Source of the DNA: UBA4615 sp044342535
GTDB taxonomy: Bacteria > Pseudomonadota > Gammaproteobacteria > Burkholderiales > Burkholderiaceae_E
DNA length: 20,360 nt
Assembly: GCA_044342535.1 (NCBI GenBank)
Contig: JBIIPQ010000036.1
Location: 1 to 20,360, forward strand
Direction: 5' to 3'
Translations under genes and position numbers: made by a program
Shown: positions 7,870-15,200 of the stretch, piece by piece
Position numbering within the stretch: the stretch's first letter is position 1
How the letters are laid out: the number at the start of each line of letters is the position of its first letter
Notes under the pieces: generated by a model
The model's database searches: none
What the model saw: only the letters and a program-made list of their open reading frames with translations
What the model was told of the DNA's origin: nothing

Positions 7870-7921
7870 CCGCTTTAGCCGCATTTGTAACGCGCCCGCA
7901 AGCTGGGTCAAATCGGCGCGA
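7870..7921 (-). promoter_or_regulatory. SAM-II (SAM_alpha) riboswitch in the metX leader
   Basis: The minus-strand sequence matches the SAM-II aptamer from end to end. A P1 helix is formed by CGCGCC and GGCGCG. The first loop begins with the conserved GATTTGACC (GAUUUAACC in the structurally studied aptamer). After P1 comes TTACAAATGCGGCTAAAGC, corresponding to the conserved 'UGAUAAAUG.AGCUAAA' 3' segment that forms the pseudoknot. Class knowledge: SAM-II binds S-adenosylmethionine and turns down methionine genes such as metA and metX; it is best known from Alphaproteobacteria. The predicted transcription start from the adjacent promoter is at about 7922, immediately before the aptamer. Confidence 0.9.
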
Positions 7922-7927
7922 TCGCAG

Positions 7928-7956
7928 ACGGTAGCGGCCGGGCTCCCGGGTGTCAA
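7928..7956 (-). promoter_or_regulatory. sigma70-type promoter of metXW
   Basis: Minus strand TTGACA (7956-7951), a 17-nt spacer, then TACCGT (7933-7928). The -35 is a perfect consensus and the spacing optimal. Predicted transcription start is near 7922, which places the SAM-II aptamer at the very 5' end of the mRNA. This agreement supports both calls. Confidence 0.8.
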
Positions 7957-7961
7957 CCCGA

Positions 7962-7979
7962 GGGCATGAGCTCATGCCC
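7962..7979. repeat. 18-bp perfect palindrome, possible operator
   Basis: GGGCATGAGCTCATGCCC reads the same on both strands. It lies 5 bp upstream of the metX -35 element and 35 bp before the divergent rhodanese start. One half-site (GGGCATGA) recurs at 8011-8018, over the rhodanese ATG. Position and symmetry suit a dimeric regulator of either unit; none can be named. Confidence 0.5.
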
Positions 7980-8014
7980 GGATCGGGGGTTCGCGGTGCA
8001 GGGAGCCGCGGGGC

Positions 8015-9016
8015 ATGATCGCTCCCCTTTCACGGCTCCGGTCCACCCCGATGCGCACTCCTGCCCGTTTCCTGTCCGCCGCGATCCTCGCGGCAGCCCT
8101 CGGCTTCGGCACCGCCCCCCTGCAGGCCGCACCGATCGTCGAGCCGGCGGCACTGGCCGCGAAGCTCGACGCGGCGCAGCTTCGGATCCTGGACATTCGG
8201 GACGGCAAGGATGCCGCGGGCCGCACGCCGTACGAGGTCGGCCACCTGCCGGGCGCCGTCGCGGCGCCGTACGCGCTGTGGCGGGGTCCGAAGGACAATC
8301 CGGGCAAGCCCCTCGACGCGCAGGCGCTGACCGCGCTGCTGCAGCGGCTCGGCATCGATCGCGACACCGAGGTCGTGGTGGTGCACGAAGGCAAGGACGC
8401 CACCGACTTCGGCGCGGCCGCCCGCGTGTACTGGACGCTCAAGACCGCCGGGCTGTCGAAGCTCTCGATCCTCAACGGCGGCGTGACCGCCTGGCGCACA
8501 GCGGGCCGGCCGATCTCGACCGATGTGCCGCAGGTCCGCCCGTCGACCTTCGTCGCGCAGCTCGACACGCGGCTGATCGCGACCCGAGACGACGTCGTCC
8601 AGGCTCAATCGGCCCAGAAGGCCAAGCTGATCGATGCGCGGCCCAAGGCGTTCTTCGAGGGCGAGACCCGCCACGTCGCCGCCAAGGCGCCCGGCACCAT
8701 CGCCGGCGCGAGCAACCTGGATTCGGCGGTGTGGTTCACCCGGGGCGGCGGCGCGATGCTCGCCGAGTCCGACGTCAAGCGACTGGCGCAGGCCAACGGC
8801 ATCGAGCCCGGCTCGGGCACCGATGCGGTCTCGTTCTGCAACACCGGCCACTGGGCGGCGACGAACTGGTTCGTGATGTCCGAGATGCTCGGCGAGAAGG
8901 ATGTGAAGCTGTATCCGGAGTCGATGGTCGAGTGGTCGCGCGCCGGGCTCCCGATGGCCAACGTGCCGAACCGCATGCGCCAGCTGCTGATCGACCTGAA
9001 GCTCTCGGGAAGCTGA
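8015..9016 (+). CDS. exported sulfurtransferase with two rhodanese domains
   Basis: 333 residues. The start at 8015 has an AGGGAG Shine-Dalgarno 9 nt upstream; an ATG at 8051 would also give a complete signal peptide. The signal peptide ('FLSAAILAAALGFG…LQAAP', cleavage near 39) indicates a periplasmic or secreted enzyme. Domain 1 (~41-165) has rhodanese features ('DIRDGKDAAGRTPYEVGHLP', 'LNGGVTAWRTAGRP') but 'VVVHEGKD' where a catalytic Cys would sit, so it is the inactive domain usual in tandem rhodaneses. Domain 2 (~185-333) has the active-site loop 'SFCNTGHWA' with C275. These enzymes move sulfane sulfur, classically from thiosulfate to a thiophilic acceptor. It is 7 bp upstream of a YeeE/YedE permease, which suggests a role in thiosulfate or sulfane-sulfur handling coupled to uptake. 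The family is clear; the in vivo substrate is inferred. Confidence 0.92.
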   Translation: MIAPLSRLRSTPMRTPARFLSAAILAAALGFGTAPLQAAPIVEPAALAAKLDAAQLRILDIRDGKDAAGRTPYEVGHLPGAVAAPYALWRGPKDNPGKPLDAQALTALLQRLGIDRDTEVVVVHEGKDATDFGAAARVYWTLKTAGLSKLSILNGGVTAWRTAGRPISTDVPQVRPSTFVAQLDTRLIATRDDVVQAQSAQKAKLIDARPKAFFEGETRHVAAKAPGTIAGASNLDSAVWFTRGGGAMLAESDVKRLAQANGIEPGSGTDAVSFCNTGHWAATNWFVMSEMLGEKDVKLYPESMVEWSRAGLPMANVPNRMRQLLIDLKLSGS

Positions 9017-9023
9017 GGCGCCG

Positions 9024-10151
9024 ATGGGCAGCGTCGCGCAGCCTCGTTCGGCGACGGGGCCGGTGTCCCGGCTCGCGCCGTGGCTGGTGGTGCCCGCGGC
9101 CTGGCTTGCCGTCACCTGGGTGGCGGGCGTGCGCCAGGGCCTGCTCGCGCTGGTGGGGCTGGGCTTCGGTGCGGTGCTCGCCGCCACCGCGTTCGGATTC
9201 ACCACGGGATGGCGGGTCTGGCTGCGGCAACGCGACCCGACCGGGCTGCTCGCGCAGTTCCTGGCGATCGGCCTCGCGATGCTCGCCACCGTGCCCCTCC
9301 TCGCCTCGCACCCGGAGCTGTCGGGCGCCGTGGCGCCGCTCTCGTGGAGCCTGCTGCTCGGCGCCTTCGTGTTCGGCGCGGCGATGCAGGTGGCCGACGG
9401 ATGCGGCTCGGGCACGCTGTACAAGGCTGGTCTCGGCCATCCGGCGAGCATCGCCGCGTTCCCGGGCCTCGTGATCGGCAGCTTCCTCGGCGCCGCACAC
9501 CAGGACTGGTGGCTGTCCTGGGGCAGCCTGCCAGGCGTATCGCTGATCGAGGCGCTCGGGGCGGGCGGCGCGATCGCGGTCCAGGGCATGGCGCTCGCGG
9601 TGATCGGCGCGCTCGCATGGCGCGCGCGTCGCGCGACCGGCTCCCGCTGGCGCGGTCGCGGCGTGTGGATCGGCGCGATCCTGCTCGCCGTGCTCGGAGT
9701 GGCCAACCTGGTGATCGCCGGCCAGCCTTGGGGCATCGTCTACGGCCCGGGGCTGTGGGGCGCGAAGCTGGTCACCTGGCTCGGCGCCGACCTGTCCGGC
9801 AATGCCTTCTGGGGTACCGAGGCCCGGATGGCACAGATCGCGGCGCCCGTGCTCGATGACGTCACCACCATCACCGACCTCGGGCTGCTCGCCGGCGCGC
9901 TGCTGGTGGCGGCACGCCGCGGCACCGCCTGCCCGGACGTCGGCGCGGTGACTGGGCGCCAGTGGATCGCGGCGATCGTCGCCGGGCTGGTGCTCGGCTA
10001 CAGCTCGCGCCTCGCGTTCGGCTGCAACGTCGGCGCGTACTTCTCGGGCATCTCGTCGGGCAGCCTGCACGGCTGGGTCTGGTTCGCGGCCGCCTTCGCG
10101 GGCTCGACGCTCGGCATCCGGATGCGCGAGCGCCTGGGCATGAGGGGATGA
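9024..10151 (+). CDS. YeeE/YedE (TsuA-like) sulfur-compound permease
   Basis: 375 residues, strongly hydrophobic, with about nine to ten predicted membrane segments. The family signature occurs in each half: 'VADGCGSGTLYKAG' (C127) and 'FGCNVGAYFSGISSGSLHGW' (C334). In the characterised relative TsuA such buried cysteines relay thiosulfate through the membrane. An extra cysteine lies in 'GTACPDVG' (C303). The ATG has GAGG about 5 nt upstream and is 7 nt after the rhodanese stop, so the genes are almost certainly co-transcribed. The likely role is import of thiosulfate or another sulfur species across the inner membrane, with the rhodanese acting outside. No TusA/TsuB-like small sulfur carrier is visible next to it. 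Confidence 0.9.
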   Translation: MGSVAQPRSATGPVSRLAPWLVVPAAWLAVTWVAGVRQGLLALVGLGFGAVLAATAFGFTTGWRVWLRQRDPTGLLAQFLAIGLAMLATVPLLASHPELSGAVAPLSWSLLLGAFVFGAAMQVADGCGSGTLYKAGLGHPASIAAFPGLVIGSFLGAAHQDWWLSWGSLPGVSLIEALGAGGAIAVQGMALAVIGALAWRARRATGSRWRGRGVWIGAILLAVLGVANLVIAGQPWGIVYGPGLWGAKLVTWLGADLSGNAFWGTEARMAQIAAPVLDDVTTITDLGLLAGALLVAARRGTACPDVGAVTGRQWIAAIVAGLVLGYSSRLAFGCNVGAYFSGISSGSLHGWVWFAAAFAGSTLGIRMRERLGMRG

Positions 10152-10155
10152 CGCG

Positions 10156-10317
10156 ATGAGACGCATCGGACTGGCGATCGGCTTCTGGGCCGCGCTCGCG
10201 GGCTTCCTGACGCTGGACGCGCTGCGCTCGGCCCCGCGTGACCGATTCGCCGAGCCGCCGCCGCTCGCGCTCGGCAGCGAGCGCGCCGCGGGCGCCGGCC
10301 ACTGCTCGGGGAAGTAG
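10156..10317 (+). CDS. 53-aa membrane-anchored small protein of unknown function
   Basis: A short open frame beginning 4 nt after the permease stop, with GGGGA 7 nt before the ATG. The product starts 'MRRIGLAIGFWAALAGFLTL', a positively charged end followed by one hydrophobic segment, then a polar Pro/Ala/Arg-rich tail ending 'GAGHCSGK' with a single Cys. I do not recognise the family. The tight spacing, good ribosome site and same strand support a real third gene of the sulfur cluster. The C-terminal cysteine on a probable periplasmic tail would fit a redox or sulfur-transfer helper, but that is conjecture. Confidence 0.6.
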   Translation: MRRIGLAIGFWAALAGFLTLDALRSAPRDRFAEPPPLALGSERAAGAGHCSGK

Positions 10318-10341
10318 CGCGCCGAACGGACTCAGGTCCGC

Positions 10342-10363
10342 GGCCCGGCAAGCATGCCGGGCC
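10342..10363. terminator. hairpin between convergent units, possible bidirectional terminator
   Basis: An 8-bp GC stem (GGCCCGGC / GCCGGGCC) with a 6-nt loop sits between the end of the sulfur cluster (plus, stop at 10317) and the end of ptsI (minus, stop at 10401). No T-run is present on either side. Position between converging genes supports a terminator role, but the missing U-tract lowers confidence. Confidence 0.45.
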
Positions 10364-10400
10364 CCGCTCGGCGGCGCGCCGCTTGCGGAGCGAAACCCCC

Positions 10401-12137
10401 TCACGCTCCGCGCAGCCGCGCGAGTCCCGACAGCACGAGCGCCGGATCGTCGGCTGCGAGCAGACGCGCCACGCGCGTGCGCAGGCGCCCGGCATCGCAG
10501 CGCAGGATCTCGCGCTTGACGCGCAGCAGGCTCGCCGGATGCATCGAGAACACCCGCAGCCCCATGCCGATCAGCAGCCGTGTCGCCTCGAGGTCGCCGG
10601 CCATCTCGCCGCAGACGGACACCGGCTTGCCCGCGCGCTCGCCGGCACGGATGGTCTGCGAGACCAGCTGCAGCACCGCCGGGTGGAACGGGTCGTACAG
10701 CGAGGCGACCGCATGGTCGGCACGGTCGATCGCGAGGGTGTACTGCACGAGGTCGTTGGTGCCGATCGACAGGAAGTCGAGCCGGCGCGCGAAGAACGGC
10801 GCGGTCAGCGCCGCGGCCGGCACCTCGATCATGCCGCCCACCGGTACCGGGGGCATCTGCCGGCGCAGGCGGTCGGCCAGCTGCCCGCGCGCCTGCGCGA
10901 TCAGCCGCAGCGTCTGGTCGACCTCGTGGCCGTGCGCGAGCATCGGGATCAGCAGCCGCACCGGGCCGTGCTCGGCGGCCCGCAGGATCGCGCGCAGCTG
11001 CTCGAGGAACACGTCGGGCTCGGCGAGGCTGTAGCGGATCGCACGCTGGCCGAGCGCCGGGTTGGGCGAGGCAGCCGGATCGTGGCCGTCGTCGTCGCCG
11101 CCGAGCGCCTTGTCGGCGCCGATGTCGATGGTGCGGATGGTGACCGGGCCGCCAGCCATGCCGAGCACCGCCTCGCGGTAGGCCTCGTACTGCTCGTCCT
11201 CGCCCGGCAGCTCGCGCCGGTTCATGAACAGGAACTCGGTGCGGAACAGGCCCACGCCCGAGGCGCCCGCGTCGCGCGACTGCGCGGCCTCGGCGGGCAG
11301 CTCGATGTTGGCGAGCAGCTCGATCGGCACGCCGTCGAGAGTCGCCGAGGGCACGTGCACCAGCCGCTCGAGCTGCTTCCTCTCGAGCAGGCCCAGCGCC
11401 ATCCGGTGCCGGTACTCCTCGAGCACCGCGGCATCCGGGGCGACGACCAGTACGCCGGTGTCGCCGTCGATCACCAGCCAGTCGTCGTCGCGGACCATCT
11501 GGCTGGCGCGGTCCAGGCCGACCACCGCAGGCACGTTCATGCTGCGCGCGAGGATCGCGGTGTGCGAGGCGGTGCCGCCGAGGTCGATCGCGAAGCCGCC
11601 GGCGTGCTTCAGCTGCAGCATGTCGGCCGGCGAGATGTCGTGCGCCACGAAGATCAGCGGCACGTCGCCCGGCAGCGCGCGGGCGCGCAGCGCACGACCC
11701 GAGCCGGACAGCACGCGCAGCACGCGGTCGGCGACCTGGGTGACGTCGCGCCCGCGCTCGCGCAGATAGGGATCGTCGAACTGCTCGAACTGCGCGGCCA
11801 GGTGCTCGGCCTGCGAGGCGAAGGCCCACTCGGCGTTCTGCCCATGCGACTCGATCGCGACCGTCGCCTGCGGGGCGAGCGACGGGTCGTCGAGGATCAT
11901 CGCGTGGACCTGCAGCAGCGCCTGCGCTTCGACCGGCGCGTCGGCCGGCAGGTGCGTGCCCAGCGTCTCGAGCTCGGTGCGCACGGTGGCGACGGCGCGG
12001 GCGAGCCGCGCGGCCTCGCCGGCACGCTGCGCGAACTCCACCCGGTAGCGCGGCACGTCGATCAGCCGCGTCTCGAGCACCACCGCACGGCCGACGACGA
12101 CGCCGCCGCCGATGCCGGTCCCGTGCAGCGTGAGCAT
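10401..12137 (-). CDS. ptsI: PTS Enzyme I (phosphoenolpyruvate-protein phosphotransferase)
   Basis: About 578 residues from the ATG at 12137, the natural family N-terminus ('GTGIGGGVVVGRAVVL'), with G-rich sequence directly upstream. The N-terminal HPr-binding and phosphohistidine domain has the active-site His192 in 'GGTASHTAILARS'. The C-terminal PEP-binding barrel has 'GVGLFRTEFLFMNR', 'IGTNDLVQYTLAIDRAD' and the catalytic Cys509 in 'VSVCGEMAGD'. Length matches the family (about 575). The enzyme passes phosphate from PEP to HPr, which is encoded 14 nt upstream. No sugar-specific EIIB or EIIC is in the window, so this may be mainly a regulatory PTS, as in many betaproteobacteria. A 7-bp stem (CGGAGCG / CGCTCCG) straddles its stop codon. 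Confidence 0.96.
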   Translation of the reverse strand: MLTLHGTGIGGGVVVGRAVVLETRLIDVPRYRVEFAQRAGEAARLARAVATVRTELETLGTHLPADAPVEAQALLQVHAMILDDPSLAPQATVAIESHGQNAEWAFASQAEHLAAQFEQFDDPYLRERGRDVTQVADRVLRVLSGSGRALRARALPGDVPLIFVAHDISPADMLQLKHAGGFAIDLGGTASHTAILARSMNVPAVVGLDRASQMVRDDDWLVIDGDTGVLVVAPDAAVLEEYRHRMALGLLERKQLERLVHVPSATLDGVPIELLANIELPAEAAQSRDAGASGVGLFRTEFLFMNRRELPGEDEQYEAYREAVLGMAGGPVTIRTIDIGADKALGGDDDGHDPAASPNPALGQRAIRYSLAEPDVFLEQLRAILRAAEHGPVRLLIPMLAHGHEVDQTLRLIAQARGQLADRLRRQMPPVPVGGMIEVPAAALTAPFFARRLDFLSIGTNDLVQYTLAIDRADHAVASLYDPFHPAVLQLVSQTIRAGERAGKPVSVCGEMAGDLEATRLLIGMGLRVFSMHPASLLRVKREILRCDAGRLRTRVARLLAADDPALVLSGLARLRGA

Positions 12138-12151
12138 GGCCCCGCGCCGCC

Positions 12152-12454
12152 TCAGCGACCCGGCGGGTCCGAGGGCTCGGGCGGGCACGCGCCTTCGCCG
12201 AACCCGGACCCCACCAGCTCTGCGAGCGCCGCCAGCGCCGCGTCCTCGTCGGGGCCGTCGGCCTCGATCGTCAGCGCCGCGCCGCGCGCGGCCGCCAGCA
12301 TCATCACGCCCATGATGCTCTTGCCGTTCACGCGCCGCGTGCCCTTCGAGAGCCAGACGTCGGACTTGAAGCGCGTCGCGGTCTGAGTGAGCGCCGCCGA
12401 GGGCCGAGCATGCAGCCCGAGCTTGTTCACGATCGTCGCTTGGATCTGTTTCAC
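12152..12454 (-). CDS. ptsH: PTS phosphocarrier protein HPr
   Basis: 100 residues, slightly longer than the usual 85-90 because of a Gly/Pro-rich C-terminal tail. It begins with GTG, with GGAG 7 nt upstream, and overlaps the preceding IIA gene in a GTGA arrangement. His15 lies in 'LGLHARPSA', the site phosphorylated by Enzyme I. Ser46 lies in 'VNGKSIMGVMML', which matches the HPr kinase/phosphorylase target, so regulatory phosphorylation is possible if hprK is encoded elsewhere. It carries phosphate between Enzyme I (next gene) and the EIIA-Man-like protein (previous gene). Confidence 0.96.
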   Translation of the reverse strand: MKQIQATIVNKLGLHARPSAALTQTATRFKSDVWLSKGTRRVNGKSIMGVMMLAAARGAALTIEADGPDEDAALAALAELVGSGFGEGACPPEPSDPPGR

Positions 12455-12858
12455 GCCTCGTCTCCGTTGGCGCGCGGCTCGATCGGCAGGATCGTGTCGC
12501 GCACGCCTTCCAGCAGCTTGACGGCCACCTCGTCGAGCGGCCCGCGTCGGTGGGTCAGTGCCTTGACCAGCAGCGGCAGGTTCACGCCCGCGATCACGGC
12601 GATGCGGCTCGGCTCGGCGAGCCGCGCGGCGATTCGCGCCGGCGTCGCGCCGAACAGGTCGGTCAGCACGATCACGCCCGAGCCGTCGTTGATCCGCTCG
12701 AGCAGTTCGCGCGCGGCTTTCAGCGCGAGCCCAGGGTCCTCGTCCGGGATCACGTCGAGCGCGGCGAGCTGCGGCGGCATGCGGCCGAAGATGTGCCGCG
12801 TGCAGTGGATCAGCGCGGTGCCGAGCGGCTCGTGCGAGACGACGAGGATGCCGATCAT
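12451..12858 (-). CDS. PTS IIA component, mannose (EIIA-Man) family
   Basis: 135 residues with a Rossmann-like start 'IGILVVSHEPLGTAL'. His9 is the expected phosphorylation site of the EIIA-Man family. 'GVIVLTDLFGATPARIAARL' and 'VIAGVNLPLLVKALTHR' are also family motifs. No IIB or IIC is attached or adjacent. In betaproteobacteria a stand-alone IIA of this type between gshB and ptsH is a known arrangement, and it probably signals rather than feeding a transporter. The ATG overlaps the gshB stop (ATGA) and the 3' end overlaps the ptsH GTG, so gshB-IIA-ptsH-ptsI should be translated as a coupled run. Confidence 0.93.
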   Translation of the reverse strand: MIGILVVSHEPLGTALIHCTRHIFGRMPPQLAALDVIPDEDPGLALKAARELLERINDGSGVIVLTDLFGATPARIAARLAEPSRIAVIAGVNLPLLVKALTHRRGPLDEVAVKLLEGVRDTILPIEPRANGDEA

Positions 12859-13829
12859 CGCGGCCGTGCGACCTCGCGCTCGAGGCACTCGACGTACAGC
12901 GCCGCCACGTCGAAGCCGGTCTGCTCGGCGATCTCGCGGAAGCAGGTCGGGCTGGTGACGTTCACCTCGGTCAGGCAGTCGCCGATGACGTCGAGGCCGA
13001 CCAGGAACAGGCCGCGCGCGAACAGCCGCGGCGCGAGCGACTCGGCGATCCGCCGGTCGCCCGCCGTCAGCGGCTGGGCGCGCCCGGTGCCGCCGGCCGC
13101 GAGGTTGCCGCGCGACTCGCCGAGCTTGGGGATGCGGGCGAGCGCGAACGGCACCACCTGCCCGCCGATCAGCAGCACGCGCTTGTCGCCGTCGGCGATC
13201 TGCGGCAGGTAACGCTGCGCCATCACGCTGCGCGCGCCGAACTGGTTCATCGTCTCGATGATCACCGACAGGTTCGAGTCGCCGGTGCGCGCGCGGAAGA
13301 TCGACGCGCCGCCCATGCCGTCGAGCAGCTTGAAGACCGCCTCGCCGTGGCGCTGCACGAAGGCGCGCAGCCGCGCCGGGTCGCGCGTGACCATCGTGTC
13401 CGCGGTGAACTCGGGGAACTCCGCGATCGCGTACTTCTCGCTGTGGTCGCGGATGGCGCGCGGATCGTTGAAGACGCGCGCCCCCTCGCGCACCGCATGC
13501 TCGAGCAGGTAGGTGCTGTAGATGTACTCGAGATCGAAGGGCGGATCCTTGCGCATCAGCACCGCGTCGAACGCCGAGACGCGCTCGGCGCGCGGCGCGC
13601 CGCGCTGCCACCAGCCGTGCGCGTCGTGGCCGGCCTCGCCGAGCTGCGGGCCCGACAGCGCGAGGGCCGACGCGTCGGCCCATGCGTGGCCGTCCTCCAG
13701 CCAGAGCTGGCCCTGCTCGCAGAAGGCGAGCGAATGGCCGCGTGCCGCGGCCGCGACCATGATCGCGTAGGTCGAGTCCTTGTAGGTCTTGAAGGACTCG
13801 ATCGGGTCGGCGACGATCAGGATGCGCAT
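12855..13829 (-). CDS. gshB: glutathione synthetase
   Basis: 324 residues, near the usual 315-320. It adds glycine to gamma-glutamylcysteine using ATP (second step of glutathione synthesis, cytosolic). Visible ATP-grasp features include 'VLMRKDPPFDLEY' (~90-102), 'LDGMGGASIFRA' (~169-180), 'RGNLAAGGTGRA' (~240-251) and the metal-binding 'LTEVNVTSPTCFREI' (~286-300). The start ATG has GAGGA 5 nt upstream. It lies 52 nt downstream of gshA, so both steps of the pathway are adjacent, and its stop overlaps the next gene. Confidence 0.96.
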   Translation of the reverse strand: MRILIVADPIESFKTYKDSTYAIMVAAAARGHSLAFCEQGQLWLEDGHAWADASALALSGPQLGEAGHDAHGWWQRGAPRAERVSAFDAVLMRKDPPFDLEYIYSTYLLEHAVREGARVFNDPRAIRDHSEKYAIAEFPEFTADTMVTRDPARLRAFVQRHGEAVFKLLDGMGGASIFRARTGDSNLSVIIETMNQFGARSVMAQRYLPQIADGDKRVLLIGGQVVPFALARIPKLGESRGNLAAGGTGRAQPLTAGDRRIAESLAPRLFARGLFLVGLDVIGDCLTEVNVTSPTCFREIAEQTGFDVAALYVECLEREVARPR

Positions 13830-13881
13830 CGGGGTCCTCGGCGCGACGGCGCGGGAGAGGGGTACGGAGCGGGACGCCGCT

Positions 13882-15174
13882 TCAGCCGAAGCGGGTCGGG
13901 TCCGGGTCGGTCCGCTCGAGCTCGAGCGAGGCCGCGAGCAGCGCGAGGCGGGCGACCACGCCGTAGGCGTAGAAGCGGTTCGGCGGGCAGTCCGGCGTGC
14001 CGCCGGCGTCCGGCATGTTGCACGGCGCCGCGAAGGGGAGCGGCACGAAGCGCGACCCCGGTGCGTTCAGGTTCTCGTCGCGGCCGCGGTCGCCGTGCAC
14101 GCGGTAGAAGCCACCGACCACGTACTTGTCGACCATGTAGACCACCGGCTCGGCCACCCCGTTGTCGACCGTCTCGATCGTCGGCACGCCTTCCTGGATG
14201 ATCACCTCGCTGACCTCCAGGCCCTCCTTGACCACCGCCATCTTGTTGCGCTGCTTGCGGTTGAGGTTCTGCACCTCGGAGGCGTCCTTCACCGACATGA
14301 TGCCCATGCCGTAGGTGCCGGCGTCGGCCTTCACGATCACGAAGGGCGTCTGGTCGATCCCGTATTCCTTGTACTTCGCGCGGATCAGCTTGAGCGTGGC
14401 GTCGACGTTGTGCGCGAGGCATTCCTCGCCCTCGCGCGCCTGGAAGTCGACCTTGCCGCAGGTGGAGAAGTACGGGTTGACCAGCCACGGGTCGACGTCG
14501 AGCAGCTTGCCGAACTGGCGGGCGACGTCGTTGTACGCGGCGAAGTGATGCGACTTGCGGCGCACCGCCCAGCCCGCGTGCAGCGGCGGCAGCAGGATCT
14601 GGCCCTGCAGGTCGCGCAGGATGTCCGGGATGCCGGCCGACAGGTCGTTGTTCAGCAGGATCGCGCAGGGGTCGAAGCCGGCGAGGCCGACGCGCCCGTT
14701 GGCGCGCACCAGCGGCTCGATGGTGAGCGCCTGGCCGTCGGGCAGCTCGACCCGGGTCGGCGCGGTGATCTCGGGATTCAGCGTGCCCAGCCGCACCGCC
14801 AGCCCCGTCTGGCGCAGCAGCGCGGCGATCCGCACCACGTTCGTCAGGTAGTAGGTGTTGCGGGTGTGGTTCTCGGGAATCAGCAGCAGGTTCTTCGCGT
14901 CGGGGCAGTACTTCTCGATCGCGACGGTCGCCGCCTGCACGGCCAGCGGCAGCGCCTCGGCCGAGAGGTTGTTGAAGCCGCCCGGGTAGAGGTTGGTGTC
15001 CACCGGCGCGACCTTGAAGGCCGCGTTGCGCAGGTCCACCGAGCAGTAGAACGGCGGCGTGTGCTCCTGCCATTCCATCCGGAACCAGCGTTCGATGCGC
15101 GGCGTGGCGTCGAGGAACTTGCGCTCGAGCTCGAGCAGCGGGCCGGTCAGCGATGTGACGAAATTGGGGACCAT
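13882..15174 (-). CDS. gshA: glutamate-cysteine ligase, Acidithiobacillus ferrooxidans-type GshA
   Basis: 430 residues. The sequence fits the distinct GshA family found in Acidithiobacillus and Betaproteobacteria rather than the E. coli type. Recognisable stretches are 'PPFYCSVDLRNAAFKVAPVD' (~40-59), 'NLYPGGFNNLSAEA', 'IPENHTRNTYYLTNV', 'VIVKADAGTYGMGIMSVKDA' (an ATP-grasp-like nucleotide loop) and 'VVYMVDKYVVGGFYRVHGDR'. It makes gamma-glutamylcysteine from Glu, Cys and ATP, the first and normally rate-limiting step of glutathione synthesis. gshB follows 52 nt downstream. It is probably the first gene of the gshA-gshB-IIA-ptsH-ptsI run; a possible -10 box lies upstream. Confidence 0.93.
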   Translation of the reverse strand: MVPNFVTSLTGPLLELERKFLDATPRIERWFRMEWQEHTPPFYCSVDLRNAAFKVAPVDTNLYPGGFNNLSAEALPLAVQAATVAIEKYCPDAKNLLLIPENHTRNTYYLTNVVRIAALLRQTGLAVRLGTLNPEITAPTRVELPDGQALTIEPLVRANGRVGLAGFDPCAILLNNDLSAGIPDILRDLQGQILLPPLHAGWAVRRKSHHFAAYNDVARQFGKLLDVDPWLVNPYFSTCGKVDFQAREGEECLAHNVDATLKLIRAKYKEYGIDQTPFVIVKADAGTYGMGIMSVKDASEVQNLNRKQRNKMAVVKEGLEVSEVIIQEGVPTIETVDNGVAEPVVYMVDKYVVGGFYRVHGDRGRDENLNAPGSRFVPLPFAAPCNMPDAGGTPDCPPNRFYAYGVVARLALLAASLELERTDPDPTRFG

Positions 15175-15200
15175 GAGCGTCGGGGCGTCCTCGGGCGGCC

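Noticed and set aside
8775..11829. Long minus-strand open frames over the sulfur cluster and an alternative frame of ptsI
   Set aside because: They cross the boundaries of well-supported genes and show only Arg/Ala/Gly-rich antisense or shifted-frame composition.
10383..12386. 667-codon plus-strand open frame opposite ptsI/ptsH
   Set aside because: Shadow of ptsI and ptsH; no domain and biased composition.
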